A stretch of DNA of 64,000 nt from Mucilaginibacter conchicola (GTDB taxonomy: Bacteria; Bacteroidota; Bacteroidia; Sphingobacteriales; Sphingobacteriaceae): assembly GCF_003432115.1 (NCBI RefSeq), contig NZ_QWDC01000002.1, positions 1 through 64,000 of the forward strand, read 5' to 3'. A program made the position numbers and the translations under genes. Below are positions 8,140-16,820 of this stretch, one piece after another; the first letter of the stretch is position 1; each line of letters begins with the position of its first letter. The notes beneath the pieces were generated by a model. It had not been told where the DNA came from. It saw nothing but the letters and a program-made list of their open reading frames with translations, and searched no databases.

Positions 8140-8880
8140 ATGATTTTACGTGCCGAGCATTTAATAAAGAAATATAAGCAGCGTACCGTTGTTAACGATG
8201 TTACGTTCAATGTATCGCAGGGCGAAATTGTGGGTTTACTTGGGCCAAATGGTGCCGGTAAAACCACATCTTTTTACATGATAGTAGGCCTCATCAAACC
8301 CAACGAAGGCAAGATATTTCTGGAAGATGAAGAAATAACCACCGACCCCATGTACCGCCGTGCGCAAAAAGGTATTGGTTACCTGGCGCAGGAAGCCTCT
8401 GTTTTCCGCAAACTATCGGTTGAGGATAATATCAAAGCGGTGTTGGAGATGGGCAAAATGCCTAAGGATAAACAGCGCGATAAACTGGAAGAACTGATAG
8501 ATGAGTTCAGCTTACACAAAGTACGCAAAAACCGCGGCGATCTGCTATCGGGTGGTGAGCGCCGCCGTACCGAGATTGCCCGCGCCCTTGCAGCCGAGCC
8601 AAACTTTATCCTGCTTGATGAACCTTTTGCCGGTGTTGACCCTATTGCGGTTGAAGAGATCCAGGCCATGGTGGCAAAACTAAAACACCGCAACATCGGC
8701 ATCCTTATTACCGACCACAACGTACAGGAGACCCTATCCATTACTGATAGGGCTTATTTGCTGTTTGAGGGTAAGATCCTGGAATCGGGCGTGCCCGAGG
8801 TTTTGGCCGAGAACGAGCTGGTACGTAAAGTATACCTGGGCGCAAACTTTGTGCTGAAAAGAAAAGTATTTCCGCAGTAA
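8140..8880 (+). CDS. lptB: LPS export ABC transporter ATPase LptB
   Basis: Cytoplasmic ATPase driving the Lpt lipopolysaccharide bridge. It shows Walker [12 protein letters not shown], the Q-loop region [15 protein letters not shown], the ABC signature [15 protein letters not shown], Walker [14 protein letters not shown] and the switch histidine in LITDHNV. The 246-aa length and the opening [12 protein letters not shown] fit LptB, so I place the start at the ATG at 8140 rather than at a TTG 15 bases upstream. Its permease partners are not in this window. Confidence 0.95.
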   Translation: MILRAEHLIKKYKQRTVVNDVTFNVSQGEIVGLLGPNGAGKTTSFYMIVGLIKPNEGKIFLEDEEITTDPMYRRAQKGIGYLAQEASVFRKLSVEDNIKAVLEMGKMPKDKQRDKLEELIDEFSLHKVRKNRGDLLSGGERRRTEIARALAAEPNFILLDEPFAGVDPIAVEEIQAMVAKLKHRNIGILITDHNVQETLSITDRAYLLFEGKILESGVPEVLAENELVRKVYLGANFVLKRKVFPQ

Positions 8881-8975
8881 CTTATATATTTGAGAAGTTC
8901 ATAGCCAATAGATCATGATTCATGGCAGCGCTTTAGCATCCATGAACTATCAACCATGAACCATAAGCCAAAAGT

Positions 8976-10502
8976 ATGACCCTTTTCAACTCCGTGTTTA
9001 CCTGGTTCATGAAGAAGCGTATCCACCAGATAGAGCTTTTTATGAAGTACCCTAATGAGGTGCAGGAAGAATGGTTTGAGCAACTGGTTGCCGGTGCCGA
9101 AAACACCGAATGGGGCAAAAAATACGGCTACAAAAGCATCGAGAACCTTGGTCAGTTTAAGGAGCGTGTTCCCATCCAAAACTATGATACGCTGAAGCCT
9201 TACATTGAGCGCATGCTAAAAGGCGAGCAGAATGTATTATGGCCGTCAGAGATCCGTTGGTTTGCCAAATCATCGGGTACCACAAATGACCGAAGCAAGT
9301 TTATCCCCGTTAGTGAAGAATCATTAGAAGAATGCCATTTTAAAGGCGGTAAGGATGTGCTTACCCTTTACTTCAACAATCGACCTAACGCACGCATTTT
9401 TACAGGTAAAAGTTTAACACTGGGCGGCAGCCATCAGGTTGGCCAGCTTAATACCGATGTATTTTTCGGTGATCTCTCTGCCGTTATCATGAAGAACCTG
9501 CCCCTTTGGGCCGAGTTCTACCGTACCCCGCATTTGGATATTGCATTGCTGGAGAATTTTGAGGAGAAGATCGAAAAGATGGCCTATGCCACCAAAGACG
9601 TTAACGTAACCAGCATAACCGGTGTACCTACCTGGAACCTGTTGCTATTTAAACGCATCCTGGAGATTACCGGTAAAAACAACCTACTTGAAGTTTGGCC
9701 AAATCTTGAGTTATATTTCCACGGCGCAGTAAACTTTACCCCCTACCGCGAGCAGTTCAAAAAACTCATCCCTAAGGATGATATGTACTACCTGGAGACC
9801 TACAATGCATCTGAAGGTTTCTTTGGCATACAGGACCTGGAAGAGCCAGGCGATATGCTGTTGATGTTGGATTATGGTATCTTCTATGAGTTCCTTCCTT
9901 TAGAGCATCTGCATGATGAGCATCCGCATACCCTCACTTTAGACGAGGTTGAATTGAATAAGAACTATGCACTCATCATCAGTACCAATGCAGGCTTATG
10001 GCGATACATGATTGGCGATACCATTAAATTCACCTCGCTATCGCCGTTCAGGATCCAGATAACGGGCCGTACCAAACATTTCATTAATGCCTTTGGTGAG
10101 GAATTGATCATTGATAACGCCGAACGTGCCCTTGCAGAAGCTTGTTCACAAACCGGGGCTATCATTCGCGATTACACTGCCGCTCCTGTTTACTTTAGTG
10201 ATAACGAATGCGGTGCGCACGAATGGTTGATAGAGTTTGAAAAACATCCGGCAGAGTTTGAACGCTTTGTTGACCTGCTTGATGAAAACCTGCGCAAGCA
10301 AAATTCTGATTATGATGCCAAGCGCTTTAAGGATATGGCCCTGCGCCGCCCTGTTGTACGCATTATGGAGCAAAATACTTTCTTTAACTGGATGAAAACC
10401 CGCGGCAAAATTGGCGGTCAGCATAAGGTACCCCGTTTGGCTAATACCCGCGAGTATGTAGATGCCATTCTGGAGCTAACAACTTTCGTTAGTAATAATT
10501 AG
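8976..10502 (+). CDS. GH3 auxin-responsive promoter family protein
   Basis: A 508-aa member of the GH3 acyl-adenylate-forming family, whose plant members conjugate amino acids to plant hormones; bacterial roles are unknown. Visible adenylation motifs are SSGTTNDRSKFIPVS (about residues 104-118, motif 1), YNASEGFFG (about 277, motif 2) and LWRYMIGDTIKF (about 343, motif 3). The length is close to plant and bacterial GH3 proteins. It appears monocistronic between lptB and the lipoprotein genes. The sequence does not show the substrate. Confidence 0.88.
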   Translation: MTLFNSVFTWFMKKRIHQIELFMKYPNEVQEEWFEQLVAGAENTEWGKKYGYKSIENLGQFKERVPIQNYDTLKPYIERMLKGEQNVLWPSEIRWFAKSSGTTNDRSKFIPVSEESLEECHFKGGKDVLTLYFNNRPNARIFTGKSLTLGGSHQVGQLNTDVFFGDLSAVIMKNLPLWAEFYRTPHLDIALLENFEEKIEKMAYATKDVNVTSITGVPTWNLLLFKRILEITGKNNLLEVWPNLELYFHGAVNFTPYREQFKKLIPKDDMYYLETYNASEGFFGIQDLEEPGDMLLMLDYGIFYEFLPLEHLHDEHPHTLTLDEVELNKNYALIISTNAGLWRYMIGDTIKFTSLSPFRIQITGRTKHFINAFGEELIIDNAERALAEACSQTGAIIRDYTAAPVYFSDNECGAHEWLIEFEKHPAEFERFVDLLDENLRKQNSDYDAKRFKDMALRRPVVRIMEQNTFFNWMKTRGKIGGQHKVPRLANTREYVDAILELTTFVSNN

Positions 10503-10516
10503 TACTGAGCTGTAGC

Positions 10517-10560
10517 GTTTTAAGTTCCAGTTACGTAAGTTTAGTAACTAAACTTAAAAC
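10517..10560 (+). promoter_or_regulatory. Nested inverted repeats before the lipoprotein triplet
   Basis: GTTTTAAGTT (10517-10526) can pair with AACTTAAAAC (10551-10560), while AAGTTTAG (10537-10544) can pair with CTAAACTT (10548-10555). The two right arms overlap, so the hairpins are mutually exclusive. The block ends two bases before the ATG at 10563. It could be a leader switch or simply a promoter-region repeat. Confidence 0.4.
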
Positions 10561-10562
10561 CA

Positions 10563-10946
10563 ATGAAGAAGTACCTTATCATCCCGGCATTAATTGTTGC
10601 ATTCTCAGCCTGTAAGAAAGATAAACCCGTTACTCCAACTATTTATGGCACATGGCGACTTTATGCTGTGATAAGCAACTCTCCCGACTATGTTGTTGCT
10701 GAAAAAGACAAGGACTCCTATCAATTCAATACAAATAACCAATACGTTAGAATTACACCTGATAAGAATGAAACAAGGGGCAACTTTAACGTCGCGTTTA
10801 CCGAAGAGTATGACGGTCGTCGTTTCGGCACCATCACCTTCAGTAATCCAAAAGATACACAAGCATTTTCTTTTAAAGGTGATACAATAGTCATTGGCTC
10901 TTCAATAGCCGATGCGCCGAGCTATAAATACGCGAGAGTAAAGTAA
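10563..10946 (+). CDS. Small lipoprotein 1 of tandem triplet
   Basis: A 127-aa putative lipoprotein: signal peptide with lipobox FSAC, then KKDK. The mature part begins with YGTWRLY and ends with a DTIVIGSSIADAPSYKYARVK-like strand shared with the next two genes. The pattern (short beta-rich domain starting GTW.L and ending with a hydrophobic strand) resembles lipocalin-like lipoproteins of Bacteroidota, which is inference. It is the first and most divergent of three consecutive paralogues. Confidence 0.75.
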   Translation: MKKYLIIPALIVAFSACKKDKPVTPTIYGTWRLYAVISNSPDYVVAEKDKDSYQFNTNNQYVRITPDKNETRGNFNVAFTEEYDGRRFGTITFSNPKDTQAFSFKGDTIVIGSSIADAPSYKYARVK

Positions 10947-10973
10947 CAACAGATTGTTTTTTATTAGTTGATC

Positions 10974-11366
10974 ATGAAAAAGTATCTACTCTTCCTTGCA
11001 ATTGGTTTTGCTTTAGCATCCTGCAAAAAAGATAGCTCAAATATCAGTAGCGGCCTTTTCGGCAAATGGGAATTGCGCTCGCGCTCGGGTGGTTTTACAG
11101 GTATCACTACGAAATATGCCGCGGGTAACGGTGAGATCTACCAGTTTAACGGCGACAGTACTTATACATTTACCGAAAAAGACAGGCTTATAGGCAGCGG
11201 CGGTTTCCGCATCAATATAACAAGTAAGGAAAAAGATAGGCAATATGGCACCATCAAATTTGATGGGGTTGACGATGATGAGATGTTTACCGCAAAAGCA
11301 GATACCATATCAATAGGCACCGTTTACGCCGATGGTATGATCTCAACCTATGTCAAAATAAAATAA
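10974..11366 (+). CDS. Small lipoprotein 2 of tandem triplet
   Basis: A 130-aa putative lipoprotein with signal MKKYLLFLAIGFALASC and KKDSS after the cysteine. The start is set at the ATG at 10974; a TTG two codons earlier is possible but less likely. It shares GKWELR, a central YQFNGDSTYTFTEKD strand and the ending DTISIGTVYADG with its neighbours. It lies 27 bases after copy 1 and 7 bases before copy 3, so the three are probably one transcript. Confidence 0.75.
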   Translation: MKKYLLFLAIGFALASCKKDSSNISSGLFGKWELRSRSGGFTGITTKYAAGNGEIYQFNGDSTYTFTEKDRLIGSGGFRINITSKEKDRQYGTIKFDGVDDDEMFTAKADTISIGTVYADGMISTYVKIK

Positions 11367-11373
11367 ACCGAAC

Positions 11374-11769
11374 ATGAAAAATTATTTACTCATTGTGGCA
11401 TTCGTATTTGCATTCGCGGCCTGTAATAAAAATGATGCACCTAAACCCGAAAGCGGCAATATTGTAGGTACCTGGGAGTTGAGACTATTTACCACCGGCT
11501 GGACCATGCCCAAAAACTACGATGCCGGCAACGGCAACAAATACACTTTTAAGGCAGATGGCAGCTACACCAAATACACCCAAAACAAGATAGAAATACA
11601 GGGCAAATATACATTAACACCTACCGGCGAAGACAACGGCACCAAATTTGGCAAGATCAAATTAACCAACCCTGATTATGAGGATGTTTACAGTATTAGA
11701 ACCGACACATTTACTGTAGGTACTTCTGTAGCCGACGGCCCAAGCTGGCAATACATTAGGATAAAGTAG
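11374..11769 (+). CDS. Small lipoprotein 3 of tandem triplet
   Basis: A 131-aa putative lipoprotein with signal MKNYLLIVAFVFAFAAC. It shares GTWELR, YDAGNGNKYTFKADGSYT and DTFTVGTSVADGPSW with the two upstream copies and is clearly closest to copy 2. The last 14 bases overlap the 3' end of the convergent folP gene, and no terminator separates them. Confidence 0.75.
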   Translation: MKNYLLIVAFVFAFAACNKNDAPKPESGNIVGTWELRLFTTGWTMPKNYDAGNGNKYTFKADGSYTKYTQNKIEIQGKYTLTPTGEDNGTKFGKIKLTNPDYEDVYSIRTDTFTVGTSVADGPSWQYIRIK

Positions 11770-12610
11770 CCTGATAGATCTTCACAGCTTCAACGGCTTC
11801 CTTTACATCATGCACACGCAGGATGTTGGCGCCTTTCATTAAAGCTATTGTGTTTAATGCAGTGGTACCATTAAGTGCAGTTTCGGCAGTGGTGCCTAAT
11901 AAACCGTAGATCATTTTTTTGCGGGAGATGCCGGTAAGCAGTGGTAGTTCCAATCGTTCAAACTCCTGCATGCGGCTCATCAGCGCATAGCTATGCTCCG
12001 GCTTTTTGGCGAACCCGAAGCCTGGGTCTATAATGATATCGTAAACGCCTAACTGCCTTAGGGTATAAATCTTTTTAACCAGGTAATCATACACCTCGCC
12101 AAAAATATCATCGTATTCGGCCAATTGCTGCATGGTTTGCGGATTGCCTTTCATGTGCATCAGTATATAAGGTACCTGCAGGCGGGCGGCTGTGGCAAAC
12201 ATATCAGTGTCCAGTTCGCCGCCGGCTATATCATTAATGATATGTGCCCCGGCGTTTATAGCGGCTTCGGCCACATCAGCACGGAAGGTATCGACAGAGA
12301 TAATAGCTTCAGGGTATTTTTTTGCAATGGTCTCAACAGCAGGCAACAAACGATCCATCTCTTCTTGTGCTGAAATATCAGCCGCGCCCGGGCGCGACGA
12401 GTAAGCGCCTATATCCAAAAAATCAGCACCGTCATTTAACATCTTCTCAACCTGCTGCAAAACAGACTTTGCATCCGTTTTACGGCTGTCAGCATAGAAC
12501 GAATCGGGTGTGATATTGATAATCCCCATCACCTTTGGCAATGCCAGGTCTATCAATTTACCACCTGCATTTATGGTCGTCTTTTTCTGAAAAAATGTAT
12601 CTTTAGCCAC
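11756..12610 (-). CDS. folP: Dihydropteroate synthase
   Basis: Joins p-aminobenzoate to the dihydropterin pyrophosphate in folate synthesis. It shows the family signatures VMGIINITPDSFYADS, DIGAYSSRPGA, IIDPGFGFAKKPEH and the C-terminal RVHDVKE. The length of 284 aa is usual. The start is a GTG at 12608-12610. It is divergent from the DUF1599 gene across a 117-base spacer rich in inverted repeats. Confidence 0.96.
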   Translation of the reverse strand: MAKDTFFQKKTTINAGGKLIDLALPKVMGIINITPDSFYADSRKTDAKSVLQQVEKMLNDGADFLDIGAYSSRPGAADISAQEEMDRLLPAVETIAKKYPEAIISVDTFRADVAEAAINAGAHIINDIAGGELDTDMFATAARLQVPYILMHMKGNPQTMQQLAEYDDIFGEVYDYLVKKIYTLRQLGVYDIIIDPGFGFAKKPEHSYALMSRMQEFERLELPLLTGISRKKMIYGLLGTTAETALNGTTALNTIALMKGANILRVHDVKEAVEAVKIYQATLS

Positions 12611-12727
12611 GTTCCTTGGTTAAAATGTTGAAAGGTTTTAAGGTTGTAAAGTTATTACTTTGCAAATCTTTCTATCTCATTGTATTAATATTTTAACCTT
12701 GCAACATTCCAACTTTACAACAACGAA
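12611..12727. promoter_or_regulatory. Divergent spacer folP / DUF1599 with inverted repeats
   Basis: GTTGTAAAGTT (12643-12653) is repeated inverted as AACTTTACAAC (12711-12721), and AATGTTG (12624-12630) as CAACATT (12702-12708). The central part contains TTACTTTG (12655-12662), a weak -7-like box on the plus strand. It probably carries both promoters. Confidence 0.45.
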
Positions 12728-13267
12728 GTGAGCAACACAGCAGAAGAATTTGACGCAGTTATAAACGTTTGTCGCACCCTGTTTATTAAAAAAACCCGCG
12801 ACTACGGTACCGCATGGCGTATTTTACGATTATCATCCATCACCGATCAGATCTTTATCAAAGCGCAGCGCATCCGCACACTTGAGGAAAAACAGGTATC
12901 AAAAGTGGGCGATGATATTACCGGCGAATACATCGGCATTGTAAATTATTGCGTTATTGCCATGATGCAGTTGGATTGTAACGATGCTACCCCGCTGGAG
13001 ATGAACCCCGACGAGGTGGAAATGATATTTGACAGCAAGGTGCAAGAGACGCGCGACCTGATGTTTGCCAAAAACCACGATTACGGCGAGGCATGGCGCG
13101 ATATGCGCATCAGCTCATTAACGGATCTGATACTGATGAAACTTTTGCGAGTAAAACAAATCGAAGATAACCAGGGCCAAACCCTGGCATCAGAAGGTGT
13201 AAAAGCCAATTACCAGGATATGCTCAACTATTCGGTATTTGCGCTGATAAAACTGGGAGTAAAATGA
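12728..13267 (+). CDS. DUF1599 protein with duplicated domain
   Basis: A 179-aa protein of the DUF1599 family (also called nucleotide modification associated domain 1). It contains two copies of the same unit: residues about 10-60 with TRDYGTAWRILRLSSITDQI and about 100-150 with NHDYGEAWRDMRISSLTDLI, each followed by a K..R...IE segment. The biochemical role is unknown. The start is GTG at 12728. It overlaps the next gene by ATGA, indicating coupling. In several Bacteroidota it neighbours folP, as here. Confidence 0.8.
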   Translation: MSNTAEEFDAVINVCRTLFIKKTRDYGTAWRILRLSSITDQIFIKAQRIRTLEEKQVSKVGDDITGEYIGIVNYCVIAMMQLDCNDATPLEMNPDEVEMIFDSKVQETRDLMFAKNHDYGEAWRDMRISSLTDLILMKLLRVKQIEDNQGQTLASEGVKANYQDMLNYSVFALIKLGVK

Positions 13268-14415
13268 AAAACGGACTGATATGGTTCTGCCGGATAGCCG
13301 TGGGGCTGCTTTTTATTTTCTCCGGATTGATAAAAGCAAACGACCCGCTTGGCTTTTCTTATAAGCTTGAGGAATACTTTGAGGTTTTCCACCTTACCTT
13401 CTTGAATAACCTGGCGCTAAGCATGGCCATTGTTCTGTGCGCATTGGAGATGATATTAGGCTTTGCCCTACTTACCGGCGCACGCGCCATCAAAGTAGTG
13501 TGGGGACTGCTGTTGCTCATCATCTTTTTCGGCTTCCTAACTTTTTATTCGGCTTTCTTTAAAGTGGTGCAAACCTGCGGCTGCTTCGGCGATGCAATAC
13601 CACTTACACCATGGCAATCATTTAGTAAAGACATGGTGTTGCTGGCACTGGTATTGGTATTGTTTGTTAATCGCAAAGCCATCAAACCTTTGTTTAATGC
13701 TCCCGCCGGTGATAAGGCTATCATTATTGCAACCATTGCTTCATTAGGTTTCGGTTTATACACATATAATTTTTCGCCAATAGCAGATTTTTTGCCGTAC
13801 AAAGTGGGGGCGAATATCCTTAAGGAAATGGAGATACCGCCGGGCGCTAAGCCTGATGAGTTCGAGTTGACCTATAACCTGGTGAACAAGAAAACCAAAG
13901 CCACCAAAAAGATAACCGACAAAGAGTATCTGAGCAGCGGCATCTGGAAAGATACCAACTGGGAAGTAAAGGGCAACCCAGAAAGCAGATTAGTGAAGAA
14001 AGGCTTTGAGCCGAAGATCCGCGACCTAAACATCCAAGATGCGCAGGGCAATAATTATAACAAGGAATTACTAAGCAACCCTTTCTATAGCCTGGTAATT
14101 GTGGCTTATGACCTGTCAAAAACCAATATAGATGCGGTTGCAAAAGCCAATGCTTTAGCAGCCAACCTTATTCAAAATTATAACACACGTGTTATTTTCC
14201 TTACCTCAAACGCGCCCGAGCAGGCGCAGGCTTTTGCAAAGGAGCATAAACTGGTAAGCGAATTATTTTATGCCGATGGCGTTCCGTTGAAAAGCATGGT
14301 GAGGGCCAACCCCGGCATTATGCTGTTAAAAAACGGCACTGTAGTTAATAAGTGGCATTACCACAACATGCCTAAGTATGACGATCTGGTTAAGGAGTAC
14401 CTGAGCAAGCAATAA
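13264..14415 (+). CDS. BT_3928-type DoxX membrane protein with thioredoxin-like tail
   Basis: A 383-aa protein. The N-terminal 145 residues form a four-helix DoxX-like membrane domain (RIAVGLLFIFSGLIKANDP, and later a TCGCFGDAIPL motif with two cysteines). After another helix near residue 155-170, the C-terminal part (about 200-383) looks like a thioredoxin fold (for example NPFYSLVIVAYDLSKTN and ANPGIMLLKNGTVVNKWH) without a CxxC pair. Function unknown. The gene is coupled to the DUF1599 gene by an ATGA overlap and to aroK by TAATG. Confidence 0.82.
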   Translation: MKNGLIWFCRIAVGLLFIFSGLIKANDPLGFSYKLEEYFEVFHLTFLNNLALSMAIVLCALEMILGFALLTGARAIKVVWGLLLLIIFFGFLTFYSAFFKVVQTCGCFGDAIPLTPWQSFSKDMVLLALVLVLFVNRKAIKPLFNAPAGDKAIIIATIASLGFGLYTYNFSPIADFLPYKVGANILKEMEIPPGAKPDEFELTYNLVNKKTKATKKITDKEYLSSGIWKDTNWEVKGNPESRLVKKGFEPKIRDLNIQDAQGNNYNKELLSNPFYSLVIVAYDLSKTNIDAVAKANALAANLIQNYNTRVIFLTSNAPEQAQAFAKEHKLVSELFYADGVPLKSMVRANPGIMLLKNGTVVNKWHYHNMPKYDDLVKEYLSKQ

Positions 14416-14927
14416 TGAGTTTGATATTTTTAGTTGGATTTATGGGTTGCGGTAAAACCACTATGGGCCGCAAATTATCGGCAGCTTTGGGCTACGAATT
14501 TATCGATCTTGACCATAAGTTTGAGGAGCAGGCCGGCATGCGCATTGCCGAATACTTTACCGAACATGGTGAAGATGCCTTCCGCCAAATGGAATCAAAC
14601 ATCCTTAAAGAAACCCAATATCCTGAGAAAGCGGTGGTATCAACCGGCGGTGGCTTGCCTTGCTTTTTTGATAATATGGACTGGATGAATGCCAACGGCC
14701 AAACCGTTTATATGAAACTTACGCCCAAAATGCTGGCCTCACGCCTGGAGAACGCTAAAACCCCGCGCCCGGTGTTGCAAGGTAAAAAAGGCCAGGAACT
14801 GGTAGAGTTTATTGAAACCAAACTCGCTGAACGCGAACCGCATTACGGCAAAGCCGCAGTTGTAGCCGAAAGCTTTGCTGACTTGACGCCGGAGAATATT
14901 ATGTACCTGCTCAGCACCCGCCAATAG
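14415..14927 (+). CDS. aroK: Shikimate kinase
   Basis: Phosphorylates shikimate in aromatic amino acid synthesis. It shows the P-loop GFMGCGKTTMGRKL (about residues 8-21), the substrate motif DLDHKFEEQAG, and the STGGGLPCF loop (about 75-83). The length of 170 aa is typical. The start codon shares one base with the preceding stop (TAATG). Confidence 0.95.
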   Translation: MSLIFLVGFMGCGKTTMGRKLSAALGYEFIDLDHKFEEQAGMRIAEYFTEHGEDAFRQMESNILKETQYPEKAVVSTGGGLPCFFDNMDWMNANGQTVYMKLTPKMLASRLENAKTPRPVLQGKKGQELVEFIETKLAEREPHYGKAAVVAESFADLTPENIMYLLSTRQ

Positions 14928-14931
14928 TAGT

Positions 14932-15441
14932 ATGAAGCTTACCTGCGGCCTTTTGTTAGCTATTTTGCTCTTCTGCAATTCGTTAATGGCCCAGGATATT
15001 ACGAAAGCCAAAAGCTACCCCGAACAAGTTGGCGATATCACCTTTGACCCTAAAACAGACAGAGCCGATTTTAAGCTTTGCGATGGCGACATTTATCAAT
15101 ACTACGGTACGGGTACTACCTACAAAGGCGGCACTAAAGCGCTTAAACAATATCTACTTAAGCACTATCAGTACAAACCTGCTTACAAAAACATCACGGG
15201 TTACGTAACCGTCCGCTTTGTGGTGAACTGCCGTGCGCAAACAGATCGCTTCCGGGTATTGCAGATAGATGAGCACTATCAAAAAACCACTTTTAATGCA
15301 GGGTTTATTAGCCACCTTACAAAACTTTGCCAATCGTTGAACAATTGGGTGGCCGGCGGTACTGATCAGCGCAAGGCAAACACCTATTACTATCTTAATT
15401 TTAAAATGCTTAGGGGCCGAATAAAGGAGATAACACCATGA
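14932..15441 (+). CDS. Secreted protein of unknown function
   Basis: A 169-aa protein with a signal peptide (MKLTCGLLLAILLFCNSLMAQ). The region GYVTVRFVVNCRAQTDRF with the final YYLNFKMLRGRI is reminiscent of the TonB C-terminal domain pattern (a G.V.V.F.V segment and a closing F strand), but no membrane anchor or TonB proline region exists. It is coupled by an ATGA overlap to the following TPR protein. Confidence 0.65.
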   Translation: MKLTCGLLLAILLFCNSLMAQDITKAKSYPEQVGDITFDPKTDRADFKLCDGDIYQYYGTGTTYKGGTKALKQYLLKHYQYKPAYKNITGYVTVRFVVNCRAQTDRFRVLQIDEHYQKTTFNAGFISHLTKLCQSLNNWVAGGTDQRKANTYYYLNFKMLRGRIKEITP

Positions 15442-16259
15442 GGTACTTTATCCTTCTCCTGTTATTTTGCACACCTGCTTTATTGAAAGCACAAACCAAT
15501 TGCGACCTGTATACAGATAAGGCACACAAAAATGCCTGCTTGCTGTATCAGCAGGCTATTGAATATAACCAGGGCTCGCGCGAGTCGCAATTACTATTTC
15601 AGCGCTCGTTGCAAGCATGCCCTACATTCGGGCCATCGTTACATGAAATGTCGGTGCCGTATTTAAAACAGGGCGATTTCTACAACTGGAAACAACTGAT
15701 GGACCGCGCCGTAAATGCTGACCCAAAATGGCTTGCCGACCGCGGCTGGTGCCTGTTCAAATTTCTGCGCGACTATCAAAACTCCTTTAATGATTTGAAA
15801 CGCCTTTATGATATCGCCAAAGGCCAACCCGGCTATTCCAGCGATGGCGATTATGATCTGCGTATCATAATGGCGCTCAATCAACGATACATGGGCAACT
15901 ATAACCTATCCCTCAAATATTTTAAAGAATGCATTGCCGACCACGAGAAGAAAAACTGGGTGGGCTTGTATGATTACCTGCACTTGGGCGTAACCCACCT
16001 ACTGGCCCAAGACTACAAAGGCGCCATCGCCGATCTGCAGCGCGAAACGAAGAAATACGAAAAGCTGGCGGATACTTATTATTACTTGGGGCTATGTTAT
16101 AAAAAAATGGGGCAGCCTAAAAAGGCAAAGGAGCAATTTATCAAAGCAAAAACGCTGTTTACCAAAACGGGCTACCACCGTAATGACCCCTATTGCGAAG
16201 AACCTGACCAGGTTTACCTGAGCGATATAGAGCGGGAGTTAGGAAAATTTGGCAGATAG
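15438..16259 (+). CDS. Secreted TPR-repeat protein
   Basis: A 273-aa protein with signal peptide MRYFILLLLFCTPALLKAQ. TPR-like helix pairs occupy about residues 30-110 and 140-240 (for example YYYLGLCYKKMGQPKKAKEQ). It is translated with the preceding secreted protein (ATGA overlap), so the two may act together at the cell envelope. No specific function can be assigned. Confidence 0.72.
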   Translation: MRYFILLLLFCTPALLKAQTNCDLYTDKAHKNACLLYQQAIEYNQGSRESQLLFQRSLQACPTFGPSLHEMSVPYLKQGDFYNWKQLMDRAVNADPKWLADRGWCLFKFLRDYQNSFNDLKRLYDIAKGQPGYSSDGDYDLRIIMALNQRYMGNYNLSLKYFKECIADHEKKNWVGLYDYLHLGVTHLLAQDYKGAIADLQRETKKYEKLADTYYYLGLCYKKMGQPKKAKEQFIKAKTLFTKTGYHRNDPYCEEPDQVYLSDIERELGKFGR

Positions 16260-16260
16260 A

Positions 16261-16770
16261 TTATCGTAAATAAACTGCGTCTTCCTCGCCTGCTACATTC
16301 AGCACTACATCAATATGTTGTTTAATAACAGTTGAAAGGGCAACACCGGCATAGTCGGTAGTTACGGGGAAGTTTTTGTGGTTACGGTCAACCAATACAA
16401 CGGTACGCAGTTTTTTCAAAGGCACATCCAGGAAAACGCCGAAACCGTAAGCAAGGGTTTTGCCGCTGTTCAGCACATCATCCACCAAAATAATTACTTT
16501 GTTGGCGCAATCCTCAACCTTAAAGTTGGTACTGGCGTGCAGCTGGCTGCTTTGCTTATCCAGCTCAATACTCAGCAGCGTTATTTTAAATGGCGCAATC
16601 TTTTCCAGCACGGCTTTCAATCGGTCTGCCACCTGGTTACCGCGCGGAAGGATGCCCGCAATAATTACTTCTTCTTCATCAAAATTATCCTCAAGCACCT
16701 GGTAAGCAATACGGTCAATTTTTTGCTGTATTTGCTGGCTGTTTAAAACGAGGATCTTTTTATCTGACAT
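16261..16770 (-). CDS. Phosphoribosyltransferase, PyrR-like
   Basis: A 169-aa type I phosphoribosyltransferase. The PRPP-binding loop is VIILVDDVLNSGKTLAYG (about residues 88-105), and IIAGILPRGNQVADRL (about 36-51) forms the first loop. The size and the VLVDRNHKNFPV segment resemble the PyrR group, which acts as a pyrimidine regulator and uracil phosphoribosyltransferase. No pyrimidine genes are nearby, so a regulatory role is unproven. It converges on the TPR gene with one base between stops. Confidence 0.82.
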   Translation of the reverse strand: MSDKKILVLNSQQIQQKIDRIAYQVLEDNFDEEEVIIAGILPRGNQVADRLKAVLEKIAPFKITLLSIELDKQSSQLHASTNFKVEDCANKVIILVDDVLNSGKTLAYGFGVFLDVPLKKLRTVVLVDRNHKNFPVTTDYAGVALSTVIKQHIDVVLNVAGEEDAVYLR

Positions 16771-16820
16771 GGGTAATGCTGTTTAAAGCGTAAATATAGC
16801 ATTAATGATAATTGCCGCTT

